A stretch of DNA of 64,000 nt from Muribaculaceae bacterium (GTDB lineage: Bacteria; Bacteroidota; Bacteroidia; Bacteroidales; Muribaculaceae), in NCBI GenBank assembly GCA_017619935.1, contig JAFZRJ010000037.1, forward strand, positions 1 through 64,000, given 5' to 3'. The position numbers were made by a program, and so were the translations under genes. How positions within the stretch are numbered: position 1 is the first letter of the stretch; each line of letters opens with the position of its first letter. The notes beneath the pieces were generated by a model. The model did not search any database, was not told where the DNA came from, and worked only from the letters and a program-made list of their open reading frames with translations. This document shows positions 35,419 through 44,340 of the stretch, in pieces.

Positions 35419-36809
35419 GAGAATAAACGCCGCCATGACGTGGGCATCGACCACACCACCACAAGCAGGGCAACTGCCGATATAAGCAAATAAATCCACC
35501 ACGGCAGGGCCAGATAACTGCTGACACCAGCCACAGCCAACATGACTATGGGAATCACTGTGCGCCAGTCAGGTCGCAGCGAGAAATATCTGCGCGTGTC
35601 CAAATAGCGATAAATGGCGAAAAACGTGAACGTGAGCAACGAAGCCGCTATCACGCCCCATACACCCCACAACGGCGCCAGCAGCAGATTGAGCACGACA
35701 TTGAGGCAACCGGTTATGATGCTTGGGAGGGGGGCACGGTGAGTTTCAAGCGAACACTGATAGCCCATCTCCAGAAAGTTGACGATGGAAAAAATGCCTG
35801 CTGCCACAGCCATCGGGAAAAGGTACTGTTGGCTCATCGCATAGTGCGACTCCACAAGCCAGTGGTAGTTGAGTTTCAACACAGCGATATAGACAATGAC
35901 CACCGCACACAAGGCATAGATAAACACCGTGAAAATCTGTGAGAAAAACGCATCGCGGTCTTTACTGCGATACTGCAAGATGGCCGTTTCCTGCCATGCT
36001 TGTTGCAGAATGACGGTAAATGTGTAAATGGCGCCCGTGAATCGAGCGGCCACGGCATAGATACCATTCGCTTCGGCACCCGATGACCACAACACGAACC
36101 AACGGTCGCCAAACGAGAGCACCCACCAAATGAGAATCGTGGGAATCTGAGGTAACGTGTATCGCACCAACTGACGAGCCTGTTGCCGCCACGGAGCGGA
36201 GCGCAGATAATATTTCAATACCAGTCGCGACCGCAATTCCACAAAAACGATGGGTAGCAAGCGGGCCCCGATATTCGCCCAAAAGATACCCGCAATTCCC
36301 ATGTCCATCCAAGCGACCAGTACAATGCTGAGCAATGCGATGAGCAGTGCTGTCGCCAGTCCCATGCCCACAAACACCTTGGTGTGACCCAGTCCACGTA
36401 CCGTTTGCCCATAGACCTCTATCAAGGCAACACTCAACAAGAGCAGCAACGTGAGCCACTTATGGTCGATGGGCAGAAAACAGGCAACGGCAATCAAAAT
36501 GGCCAACGACAAAGCAAACGACCGCATCAACACCTGACTAGCCGCCTTTATCACACAGCTTTTTTCGGTACTGTCGGGTGCGTTGAGCAAAAAGCGAAAC
36601 AAGCCATCGCGCATGTCCAGCGTCAGCAGCGGTGCCAGCAGAAAGGCTGCGGTCAGACATATATCAAAGTAGCCGAAGGCGGCGGTGTCGGGAATGAAGT
36701 AGGTGTATAAGGGCACCATGAGAAAGGTGATGACCTTTGCCCCCACATTGCCCACGCCGTAAACGCCCACGTCGTGGAAAAACTTTTTCCACCTGTTGTT
36801 CTCGTTCAT
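35376..36809 (-). CDS. Wzx-like polysaccharide flippase (MATE/MOP family)
   Basis: About 477 residues from the ATG at 36809 (MNENNRWKKFFHDVG); a start at 36851 would add a non-conserved leader. Twelve or so hydrophobic helices, with a GVGNVGAKVITFLMVPLYT opening typical of Wzx flippases. It would translocate lipid-linked repeat units across the inner membrane, completing the set with the Wza, Wzy and Wzz genes at 29278-33377, although it is separated from them by the DUF4886 gene on the other strand. Its last 43 bp overlap that gene's 3' end. Confidence 0.85.
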   Translation of the reverse strand: MNENNRWKKFFHDVGVYGVGNVGAKVITFLMVPLYTYFIPDTAAFGYFDICLTAAFLLAPLLTLDMRDGLFRFLLNAPDSTEKSCVIKAASQVLMRSFALSLAILIAVACFLPIDHKWLTLLLLLSVALIEVYGQTVRGLGHTKVFVGMGLATALLIALLSIVLVAWMDMGIAGIFWANIGARLLPIVFVELRSRLVLKYYLRSAPWRQQARQLVRYTLPQIPTILIWWVLSFGDRWFVLWSSGAEANGIYAVAARFTGAIYTFTVILQQAWQETAILQYRSKDRDAFFSQIFTVFIYALCAVVIVYIAVLKLNYHWLVESHYAMSQQYLFPMAVAAGIFSIVNFLEMGYQCSLETHRAPLPSIITGCLNVVLNLLLAPLWGVWGVIAASLLTFTFFAIYRYLDTRRYFSLRPDWRTVIPIVMLAVAGVSSYLALPWWIYLLISAVALLVVVWSMPTSWRRLFSHSSVSGSVSKSNL

Positions 36810-36894
36810 CTGTCGCACTTGCCCGGCAAAATTAGCCATAAATCTTGTCACAACAAAAAAAGACTGGAAGAAACATCAGTTTCATCGTCGGTAA

Positions 36895-36936
36895 CGAAAA
36901 AAGAGGGGTGGGAGTTGTTGCACCCATCCCTCTCTT
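36895..36936 (-). terminator. Terminator of the BspA-like gene
   Basis: GAGGGGTGGG pairs with CCCATCCCTC, flanked by A/T runs. On the minus strand the stem is followed by CTTTTTTC. It lies 29 bp past the stop of the gene at 36965. Confidence 0.8.
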
Positions 36937-36964
36937 ACGGACTATTATTCTCTAAAAATTTGGA

Positions 36965-39655
36965 TTAGTTTTCCAAAATGATGTTGATGATCAAGTTCAC
37001 GTCGGACACATCAACCACACCTTCGCCAGTGAGGTCAGCGGTGCCGGGATAATCATCTGGAGTCTTGAGCTCAAGGATGATGTTGATGGCAGCGTTCACA
37101 TCGGCCACATCCACCTTGCCGTCGCCGTTCACGTCACCGGTAGGATAGTCGGTGCCACCAGTCTTCGTGATAAAGAGCTTCATGGCATCACGATCCACTG
37201 ACAACTGGTACGTTCCGGCAGGAGCCTTTAAGGCTTGACCATTATCAGCGGTGAGGCTGATTTCAGTGGTTTCATCGGTCACGAGGAAGTCGCCATTGCT
37301 CACGGCACCGAAGCGATAAGGAGCAATGAAGTCCCATCCAGCTTGGTCATTGGTCTCGGCCAGCTTGGTGGTGAAACTGAAGTAGTTGTAACCGTCGTTG
37401 CGGCCGTCAAGCGTGACTTCGGCGGTGTAATAATACTCCAAGTCACCGTTATTATCCATGAGCAGACCTACTGAAGGATCCCAAGTTTGATCATTCACTT
37501 CACCCAAGATATAGACATCAACCGGTTCGGGAGCGGGTTCGTTCCATTCACCGCTGATGACCAACTTCATGTTCTCGGGATCAACAGTGAGTGTCCAAGT
37601 GCCGGCCACAGGAATCTGGAAGTTGTTGCCAGCGTCAAGCAGAAGGCTCAACTCGGTGCCTTCCTCCACTTGCTCTTTCTGAACGATGAAGTTGCCATCA
37701 GCGTCGCCGCCTATCCATTCATCATTCTCGTTGATGAACTTGAACTCAGCATCAGCTTCCATTTCCTTGGTAATGGTGAACTTGCCGTCCTCGCCCAGGG
37801 TCATGGCCTCTTTGCCACTGGCCCAGTCGGTCATCGAGCCGGCCAGATACATTTTGGCGCCGGGCTCGTCGCCCGTGTCAATGCCCTCGATGTTCTGGAA
37901 ACCGCTCCATCCAGGAGCTGCACGATAAGCATCAACAGAGTTCATGGGCACATAAAGCGTAGCGTTTTGGTAAACGTCGGACTCAAAATTGGCTTCAAGC
38001 GAAGGAGGCGTGGTGGCGAGGCACTGCACCTTTGTGAGCGTCTTCACGCTGCTGAATGCGCTGCGGATTTCGCTCATAGTCTTGGGCAGATACAACTCGG
38101 TGAGCGCCACTTCGCGTGCAGCCTGATTGCAAATGGTGGTCACGCCCTCAGGAATGGTGAGCACCTTGTTGGGGATAGCTGCCGGCACACCCACAAGCGC
38201 TGTGGGAGTGGAGGAATCGGCGCCTTCACGACGTGGAGCGGCTGCTCCACCGGCCTCCTCGGGAAGAACCGTGCTGCCAGCGGTGGCATAAAGCACACCA
38301 TCGATGCTCACAAAGTAGGGACTGTCGGCAGCCACATTGTAGGCGGCGCAGTTAGTAGCACCCACGGCGGGGTTACCATTGATGCACTCCACGCTGGCGG
38401 GAATATTCATAGAGGTGAAGCCCGTGGCGCGGAAGTAAGCGTTCATCTCAAGCACTTTTAATCCATCGGGAATGTATGGAGTGCTGATTGCGTTGTCGCG
38501 AGTGAAGGCGGCACCGCAGATGCGCTCCAGTTGACCGGAATTGCCGGTGATGGTGGTGAGGTTGGTGCACTGGCTGAAGCACTGGCGACCCACCCACTTC
38601 ACGTTCTTCAGATCAATGCTGGTGAACGGGTTGTCCTGCAAAGCGCAAGTGTCGAGCTTGATCATGGTGCTGGGCAGGTTCACTGAGGTGAGCGCGCAAC
38701 TGCCAAAGCACATCATGCCCAGTTCCTCCATACCCTCAGGCAGAGTGATGCTCTTGAGGTTCTCGCAGTAGAAGAACACGTGGCGACCCAATTTCTTCAT
38801 GCCTTGGGGCAGAGTGACGCTAGACACTCTGGAGTGGCTGAAGCAAGAACTGCCGATTTCGCAATCAGGGTTGGGCACGTTGATGCTCGTGATTCTACTC
38901 TCATAGAAAGCGCCGTCACCTAAGCGAGTGATACCGTTATGCAGGGTCACGCGAGTCAACGTGGGATTGCCCATGAAAGCACAATCGCCGATTTCAGTGA
39001 TTTGTTCAGGAACGACGTAAGTCGTAACATAAGTGGTGGAGCCATTTTCGTTGAACGTCTTGGGTTTTGCACCGGGACATACAAGGAGCTTTGTTTTTTC
39101 CTTATTCGTGAGCACACTCATAGAGCGTTCCTCTTGTTCAGAAGAAAGATTGGCATACCAGGGGTTGTCAGCCTTGACAGAAATACCGGCGAGCCTGTTG
39201 CCATCAAAAGCATACTCGGCGATATATTGTAAAGTGTTACAGAGCTTGAGCGAGCCCATCTCAGTGTTGCAGAACGCCTCGTTATCAATGAAAATCATGC
39301 CCTCGGGCAACTCAATGATGGCTTGGCCGTTCAGGATACAGTTGACAAACGCACCAGCACCGATGCCCTTCACATAATAGGTCTCACCATTGTAGGTCAC
39401 AGTAGCCGGAATATCATTGCGACCGATCGCAACGCCAGTTCCATTAGGGCCTAAACCATAACCGGTGTCTTGGTAGTCATCGTCGTCAGGGGTGCCGATA
39501 GCCTCACGCTTGGGCGCAATCTGTACCCACTTTTGAGAGGCATCGATAATCTCGTACTTAAACCTCCCCACTGTGAATGAAGGAAGCGGCTCGTCCTGTG
39601 CATACACAATCAGTGCAATAAGCACAGTACAAAGTAATGTAAAGAATTTTTTCAT
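36965..39655 (-). CDS. Secreted BspA-like LRR protein with C-terminal dockerin
   Basis: About 896 residues from the ATG at 39655 (MKKFFTLLCTVLIALIVYA, a signal peptide). The start is supported by a promoter at 39757-39787. Residues about 50-570 contain BspA/LRR_5-type repeats (for example LTRVTLHNGITRLGDGAF, LKSITLPEGMEELGMMCF). Two SusE/F-like beta modules follow (MYLAGSMTDW, then VYILGEVNDQTW). The last 60 residues are a dockerin-like domain with two loops (DVNGDGKVDVADVNAAINII and DLTGEGVVDVSDVNLIINII), ending LEN. BspA-like repeats mediate binding to host or bacterial ligands; the modules may bind glycans. Surface location is inferred. Confidence 0.85.
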   Translation of the reverse strand: MKKFFTLLCTVLIALIVYAQDEPLPSFTVGRFKYEIIDASQKWVQIAPKREAIGTPDDDDYQDTGYGLGPNGTGVAIGRNDIPATVTYNGETYYVKGIGAGAFVNCILNGQAIIELPEGMIFIDNEAFCNTEMGSLKLCNTLQYIAEYAFDGNRLAGISVKADNPWYANLSSEQEERSMSVLTNKEKTKLLVCPGAKPKTFNENGSTTYVTTYVVPEQITEIGDCAFMGNPTLTRVTLHNGITRLGDGAFYESRITSINVPNPDCEIGSSCFSHSRVSSVTLPQGMKKLGRHVFFYCENLKSITLPEGMEELGMMCFGSCALTSVNLPSTMIKLDTCALQDNPFTSIDLKNVKWVGRQCFSQCTNLTTITGNSGQLERICGAAFTRDNAISTPYIPDGLKVLEMNAYFRATGFTSMNIPASVECINGNPAVGATNCAAYNVAADSPYFVSIDGVLYATAGSTVLPEEAGGAAAPRREGADSSTPTALVGVPAAIPNKVLTIPEGVTTICNQAAREVALTELYLPKTMSEIRSAFSSVKTLTKVQCLATTPPSLEANFESDVYQNATLYVPMNSVDAYRAAPGWSGFQNIEGIDTGDEPGAKMYLAGSMTDWASGKEAMTLGEDGKFTITKEMEADAEFKFINENDEWIGGDADGNFIVQKEQVEEGTELSLLLDAGNNFQIPVAGTWTLTVDPENMKLVISGEWNEPAPEPVDVYILGEVNDQTWDPSVGLLMDNNGDLEYYYTAEVTLDGRNDGYNYFSFTTKLAETNDQAGWDFIAPYRFGAVSNGDFLVTDETTEISLTADNGQALKAPAGTYQLSVDRDAMKLFITKTGGTDYPTGDVNGDGKVDVADVNAAINIILELKTPDDYPGTADLTGEGVVDVSDVNLIINIILEN

Positions 39656-39756
39656 AAATATTGTTTCTGGGTGTGCCGTCATTCTCTTGCGACACAAGTT
39701 AATGGACAGGAAGGCTGAGAATGAAAGAATAGCCTTCATTTTTACAAATTTCGCGC

Positions 39757-39787
39757 CAAAGTTACATAATTATATTAATATTTGCAA
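39757..39787 (-). promoter_or_regulatory. Promoter of the BspA-like gene
   Basis: Minus strand: TTG (39787-39785), 20 bp, then TAACTTTG (39764-39757). The leader is about 95 nt and fits the start at 39655. Confidence 0.7.
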
Positions 39788-39830
39788 CAAAAACGGCCGA
39801 TTTCCCGTCAAAAAATCACAAGTAGCAAAA

Positions 39831-39863
39831 GTGGCGCGACCCATATAACGAGAGTCGCGCCAC
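39831..39863 (-). terminator. Stem-loop terminator of the GHL10 gene
   Basis: GTGGCGCGAC (39831-39840) pairs perfectly with GTCGCGCCAC (39854-39863); on the minus strand CTTTTG follows. Two further small inverted repeats lie between it and the stop (one is GAGTGT/ACACTC). Confidence 0.75.
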
Positions 39864-39918
39864 CAGTTATAGTGATTTCCAGTTTTCTAGTTCACTAGAA
39901 ACTCTAGAGTGTCTACAC

Positions 39919-42546
39919 TCAATTTGTAAGAATGATATTGATGACCATATTCACATCCTCAACATCCACCTTGCCGTCGCCATTGAGGTCGGCATTGCCA
40001 GGATAATCTTCCTGGGACTTGAGGTCAAGGATGATGTTGATGATCGCGTTCACGTCTTCCACATCCACCTTGCCGTCGCCGTTCACGTCACCTGTGACGA
40101 ATGACGGATGTTCGGCCTTGTAAATGAAGGAAATGACCGGGCAATAGTCGGTGTAGGTGTTGACGTTGTTTTCGTTAAGATACGTCATGCGCATGCGGGC
40201 ATAGTAGGTCGTACCGTCCTCCACGAGTTTGCCACCCACTTTCATCTCACTAGCGATGGTCGAGCAATGGTCTCCCTCGTTGATGCTCTGCATGAAACGA
40301 GTACGCCCCCAACTGGTTGCGCTGGCCGAAACCTCCACAGTGTAGCTGACGGCCTCACTTTGGGTTTGCACTGTGATGTATTCATCTCCGTAAAGGACAC
40401 CGCCATCCACTGGCCGCACAAACGACGGCACTGCAAAGTTCGTGGTAAATGTTATGACAGGCGAAGTGATTGTTGCACCTTCGTAATCAAGTGCGACGGT
40501 GGCATAGAACCGTGAACCCGGTGCCAAAGTACCCTCTTCAATGGTAAGGGCACCGTCGGCCGATTGGCCGGTAAACACCACATTGCTCATCTCGTTATCT
40601 GTGGCAATGGTGAGTGTAGCTACAGTGGTTTCGTCGGGGACATTCCAGCGCATGGTGAAGGGTTGCTCAATCAACTTGGACCCATCGGCAGGATCAGTAA
40701 TCAGCAACAGTGTGGGCGTGAACGTACGGGTCTCGCTGATGCCATTGGTGTGTTCAGGACCGTTGGCTAACACGCGCCAATAATGTTTTGTGCCACTCTC
40801 TAGATTCACTTCAGTGGTCGACAACGACGTCTCGGAGGTGGTGACACGGGCCAGCACTTGGTCGAACGAGGCCTCTGTAGCCACTTCCACAATGTAGTTG
40901 CTGGCACCTTCCACTGCCTCCCAAGTCATTGTGAAGGGAGCAAACAACTCGGCGTTGTCGGCTGGATAGGTCAGCACCGGTGCGGGTAGGGGTTCCAGTT
41001 CTTCGCCATAAATCACCGGGTCGAACTCGTTGCCCACACGGTCGAGCACACACACGGCATAGTGATAACCCTCACGACGGTTTTCGGGCAAAGTGTAGTT
41101 CGTGTCGTAACTGATGCCGAGAAGGTATTCACCATCGCGGGCAAATGTGTCGTGCGCCATAGCCTCGGGGAAGGCATAGATAGTATATCGCACGCCTTCG
41201 TAACCCGTCCACGAGAGTTGCCCGTCGGCTAACGACAAGTCTTTCACCAGACCGGGGTTATAGGCTTCTTTCCAAGGCATTGCCGGTGGCAAAGCCGGAC
41301 GCACATAGGTCGTGCGTTTGAGATATTGACCCAGGCCCTCAGGGGCATTCATGCGATAGAGGTATTTGCAGGAATAGAAGATGGAACCCATGGCACCGTC
41401 CTCGTTTGTGGTGCGCATCAGTTCCACTTCGTTGGCAAACTCATCATAGATGAAATCACTCAGATAGGTCATGCCTGGCTCGGGATTCTCGCTACCTTTG
41501 CTATTGCTGTTCAACTCCGAGATGGAGTGCGACACGAACATGTGTCGGCCAAATTTCTTGGCGACCTTATTCCACCAGGGCACGATGAGACCGTAGTCGG
41601 CTCCCGTGCGTCCGATGTGCCAATAAACCTGCGGCGACATATAGTCGATGCTCTTGTCGGCATACCATGCCAGGGGGTCGCTGAAGATTCCGTTATACTG
41701 CCAGTCGCTGCCTGGACACGGATCCACACCGTATTTTGAAGCCACCGAACTGGACGAAGCCGCCACACCAGCCGGCGAGATACCGAAACGTACCTCGGGG
41801 CGGGTCTCCTGAATCATTTCATAGACGGCACGCACCATGCGATTCACATTGTCACGGCGCCAGTCACCCAAACTGAGTGTGGTACCCGAGTTCGCCCATT
41901 CCTGATAGTCGTCGGCACTGCTGTCGCTCGTGATGCCACTAGGGTAGAAATAGTCGTCATAGAGCACGCCATCCACATCGTAGTTGACAATGATTTCCCG
42001 ACACACATTCACGATGCGGTCAATGGTGCGTTGCTGGCCCGGGTCAAGAATCTTGGTGTCGCCCGAACGAATGAGCCAACCGTTGTTTTTGAGGTCCTGG
42101 TCTTGCGCCGTATTCCAGTCGGTGCTGGTGGTGAAACGATAAGGATTGACCCACGCGTGACACTCCATACCGCGCTTGTGGCACTCAGCGACCACAAACT
42201 CCAGCGGATCGTAGGTAGGCGCTTGTCCGCGAGTGCCGGTCAGGTAACTCGACCACGGCTCATAACTGGATTTATACATGGCGTCGCACATGGAACGCAC
42301 CTGGAAATTAACGGCGTTGAAGTTGTGGCTCTGCAAGGAGTCGAGCATACGGAGTAGCTGCTCCTGCTGCCGCTGAGCCGTGTAGGCGTCACCGCCTATG
42401 GTTTGTGGCCAGTCAAGAGCCCACACCGTGGCCACCCACGCCGAGCGGAATTCGCGCTTGGGAACTCCAAATTGCGCTGCCTGCGACAGCAACACCACTG
42501 TCAGCGCCACTGTCGAAATCATGTTACGTAAGGAAATAAGTTTCAT
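39919..42546 (-). CDS. Secreted GHL10-family glycoside hydrolase with FN3-like modules and dockerin
   Basis: About 875 residues from the ATG at 42546 (MKLISLRNMISTVALTVVLL, signal peptide). The catalytic domain (about residues 30-420) matches the glycosyl-hydrolase-like 10 family (DUF187/YngK): FRSAWVATVWALDWP, NAVNFQVRSMCDAMY, AWVNPYRF and VDGVLYDDYF. Members of this family are suggested to act on cell-wall or other polysaccharides. Two to three FN3-like modules follow (PAPVLTYPADNAELFAPFTM, then LLITDPADGSKLIEQPFTMR). The C-terminus is a dockerin-like pair (DVNGDGKVDVEDVNAIINII, DLNGDGKVDVEDVNMVINII) ending LTN. Confidence 0.87.
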   Translation of the reverse strand: MKLISLRNMISTVALTVVLLSQAAQFGVPKREFRSAWVATVWALDWPQTIGGDAYTAQRQQEQLLRMLDSLQSHNFNAVNFQVRSMCDAMYKSSYEPWSSYLTGTRGQAPTYDPLEFVVAECHKRGMECHAWVNPYRFTTSTDWNTAQDQDLKNNGWLIRSGDTKILDPGQQRTIDRIVNVCREIIVNYDVDGVLYDDYFYPSGITSDSSADDYQEWANSGTTLSLGDWRRDNVNRMVRAVYEMIQETRPEVRFGISPAGVAASSSSVASKYGVDPCPGSDWQYNGIFSDPLAWYADKSIDYMSPQVYWHIGRTGADYGLIVPWWNKVAKKFGRHMFVSHSISELNSNSKGSENPEPGMTYLSDFIYDEFANEVELMRTTNEDGAMGSIFYSCKYLYRMNAPEGLGQYLKRTTYVRPALPPAMPWKEAYNPGLVKDLSLADGQLSWTGYEGVRYTIYAFPEAMAHDTFARDGEYLLGISYDTNYTLPENRREGYHYAVCVLDRVGNEFDPVIYGEELEPLPAPVLTYPADNAELFAPFTMTWEAVEGASNYIVEVATEASFDQVLARVTTSETSLSTTEVNLESGTKHYWRVLANGPEHTNGISETRTFTPTLLLITDPADGSKLIEQPFTMRWNVPDETTVATLTIATDNEMSNVVFTGQSADGALTIEEGTLAPGSRFYATVALDYEGATITSPVITFTTNFAVPSFVRPVDGGVLYGDEYITVQTQSEAVSYTVEVSASATSWGRTRFMQSINEGDHCSTIASEMKVGGKLVEDGTTYYARMRMTYLNENNVNTYTDYCPVISFIYKAEHPSFVTGDVNGDGKVDVEDVNAIINIILDLKSQEDYPGNADLNGDGKVDVEDVNMVINIILTN

Positions 42547-42597
42547 AGTTATTGATGCTAAAGATTTGTTTCTAACGCTTAAAAAGATTAAACATCG

Positions 42598-42605
42598 CAA
42601 AGTTA
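42598..42605 (-). promoter_or_regulatory. Promoter -7 box of the GHL10 gene
   Basis: The minus strand reads TAACTTTG about 50 bp before the ATG at 42546. The spacing to possible TTG boxes is poor. On the plus strand TATTTTTG at 42693-42700 precedes the CotH gene by only 6 bp, which would give a nearly leaderless message, so I do not call it. Confidence 0.5.
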
Positions 42606-42706
42606 TATCAAAATCCCAAATCAAGCTTCCATCATGGTATTAAAAAAACTAAAAAAGCGGCGGGTTGTGGTGTCTCGCCCAACGGAAAGCATTATTTTTG
42701 TCACCA

Positions 42707-44302
42707 ATGAACTCCCGACGGTCGATGATACCATCACGAGTGGTGGCATTTCTGCTCATTTTCATGATGAGCGCAGCCCTCTCGACGACCACCGCTGCAA
42801 TTCGCATTCTTGAGGATGTGGACAGTGATGGTCGTGTCGATGTCTGCGATCTGAACGCCGTGATCAACGTCATCCTCAACTTGACCCAAGACCCCGTGAC
42901 CATTGCCCAAGCCAACGTCACCGGCGACCAGCAAGTGGATGTTGAGGACGTGAACGCCGTCATCAACTCCATTCTCACAGGTGATCACCATGAATTGCGT
43001 ACGGGGTATGATTATGTGTGGAACTACCAAACTTTGCCCGAGATTCACATAGACGTGACCGTCGATGAATGGGACAAACTGCTGGACTACTACGATGCCG
43101 ACCGGCTGACCAAAGAATACATCTCGGTAGATGTCACATATATTACCGGCAACGACACCACCATCATTACCGACGTTGGGCTGCGTATGCGTGGCAACAG
43201 TTCGCGGCGCAGACCCGAAGGAGTGACCGGCGAACACCACATGACCGGTTACACGGTTTGGCACCCCACCGGATTCGGACTCAATTTCAGAAAATACCAC
43301 AAAGACGAGCAGCACACTTTGCAAGGCATCAGAAAAATCAACTTGAGATATTTCTATCACGACCCGACGTATGTGCGAGAGCTGTTCTGCTACCGTCTCC
43401 TCAGCGACTTCGGAGTGTGGACAGCACCGCGCGACACCTATTGCCGGCTGTGGATTCACGTGCTAGGCGACACTTGGCCAGCCTATTACGGGGTTTATAC
43501 TATGGTGGAGCCCTTCGATGAAGAGTATCTAAAAGACCGCGAAGACCTTTTCGGGTCATCCGACGGATATTTGTGGAAATGCGGAAAAGGTGAAGCGAGC
43601 CTCACCAATGTGAGCGACCAAAATATCGGCATCGACAAAGATGAACTGCCTTACGTGCTGAAGACCCGCATCAACGAATTCACACGTGCCAAGGAACAAT
43701 TCATGGACCTCGTGAATCACATCAACACACCGTCTGATGAGGATTTTGCCGAATGGATATCCACGGTGTGCGACGTGCCATTTCTCTTGCGCTCCTACGC
43801 CGTGGTGGTGGCGGTGGGCAGTTGGGACGATTACTGGAACACCTCCAACAATTATTACCTCTACTTCACCACGACCAACCCCAGCCAATACAAATTCTTT
43901 TTCATTCCATACGATTTGGACAATACGTTGGGCTCTTCACGACACGCTTATGGCATTATCGACTCAGGCCGACAAGACCCGCTCCACTGGGGAAGAGATG
44001 AACACAACCCGCTCATCGCACGGATTCTCAAAATAGCCCCTTATCGCCAACTTTACATCGATTATCTCAAGCAACTGGTGAACGCCGACCATGGGTTAAT
44101 GCACTTCAATGCCAGCACACAACGCATCAAGGCCTGGCATGAGATCATAGCGCCTTATGTTCCCAGCGTGGTGGACCGAGACAACATCCTTGCCGACTTA
44201 CCGTCGAAACTTGGCAACATGCCGCTCTACCGCTTGCTGGAAGATGATGAGCAGTGGAATTTTTTCCGCGTACGGGCGGCAGTGATTGACTCCATCCCCT
44301 AA
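42707..44302 (+). CDS. Secreted CotH-kinase-family protein with N-terminal dockerin
   Basis: 531 residues from the ATG at 42707 (MNSRRSMIPSRVVAFLLIFM, signal peptide). A dockerin-like domain comes right after the signal (DVDSDGRVDVCDLNAVINVI, then QQVDVEDVNAVINSI). The rest is a CotH kinase-like domain: IHIDVTVDEWDKLL, LRMRGNSSR, and the FFIPYDLDNTLGSS active-site block. CotH proteins are atypical kinases that phosphorylate secreted proteins; Bacteroidetes homologues are untested as far as I know. Ser/Thr phosphorylation of a surface partner is possible. Mfd follows 38 bp downstream on the same strand. Confidence 0.85.
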   Translation: MNSRRSMIPSRVVAFLLIFMMSAALSTTTAAIRILEDVDSDGRVDVCDLNAVINVILNLTQDPVTIAQANVTGDQQVDVEDVNAVINSILTGDHHELRTGYDYVWNYQTLPEIHIDVTVDEWDKLLDYYDADRLTKEYISVDVTYITGNDTTIITDVGLRMRGNSSRRRPEGVTGEHHMTGYTVWHPTGFGLNFRKYHKDEQHTLQGIRKINLRYFYHDPTYVRELFCYRLLSDFGVWTAPRDTYCRLWIHVLGDTWPAYYGVYTMVEPFDEEYLKDREDLFGSSDGYLWKCGKGEASLTNVSDQNIGIDKDELPYVLKTRINEFTRAKEQFMDLVNHINTPSDEDFAEWISTVCDVPFLLRSYAVVVAVGSWDDYWNTSNNYYLYFTTTNPSQYKFFFIPYDLDNTLGSSRHAYGIIDSGRQDPLHWGRDEHNPLIARILKIAPYRQLYIDYLKQLVNADHGLMHFNASTQRIKAWHEIIAPYVPSVVDRDNILADLPSKLGNMPLYRLLEDDEQWNFFRVRAAVIDSIP

Positions 44303-44340
44303 TCGTGTGGACGGGATACTTGACATTAGAAATTGACTTC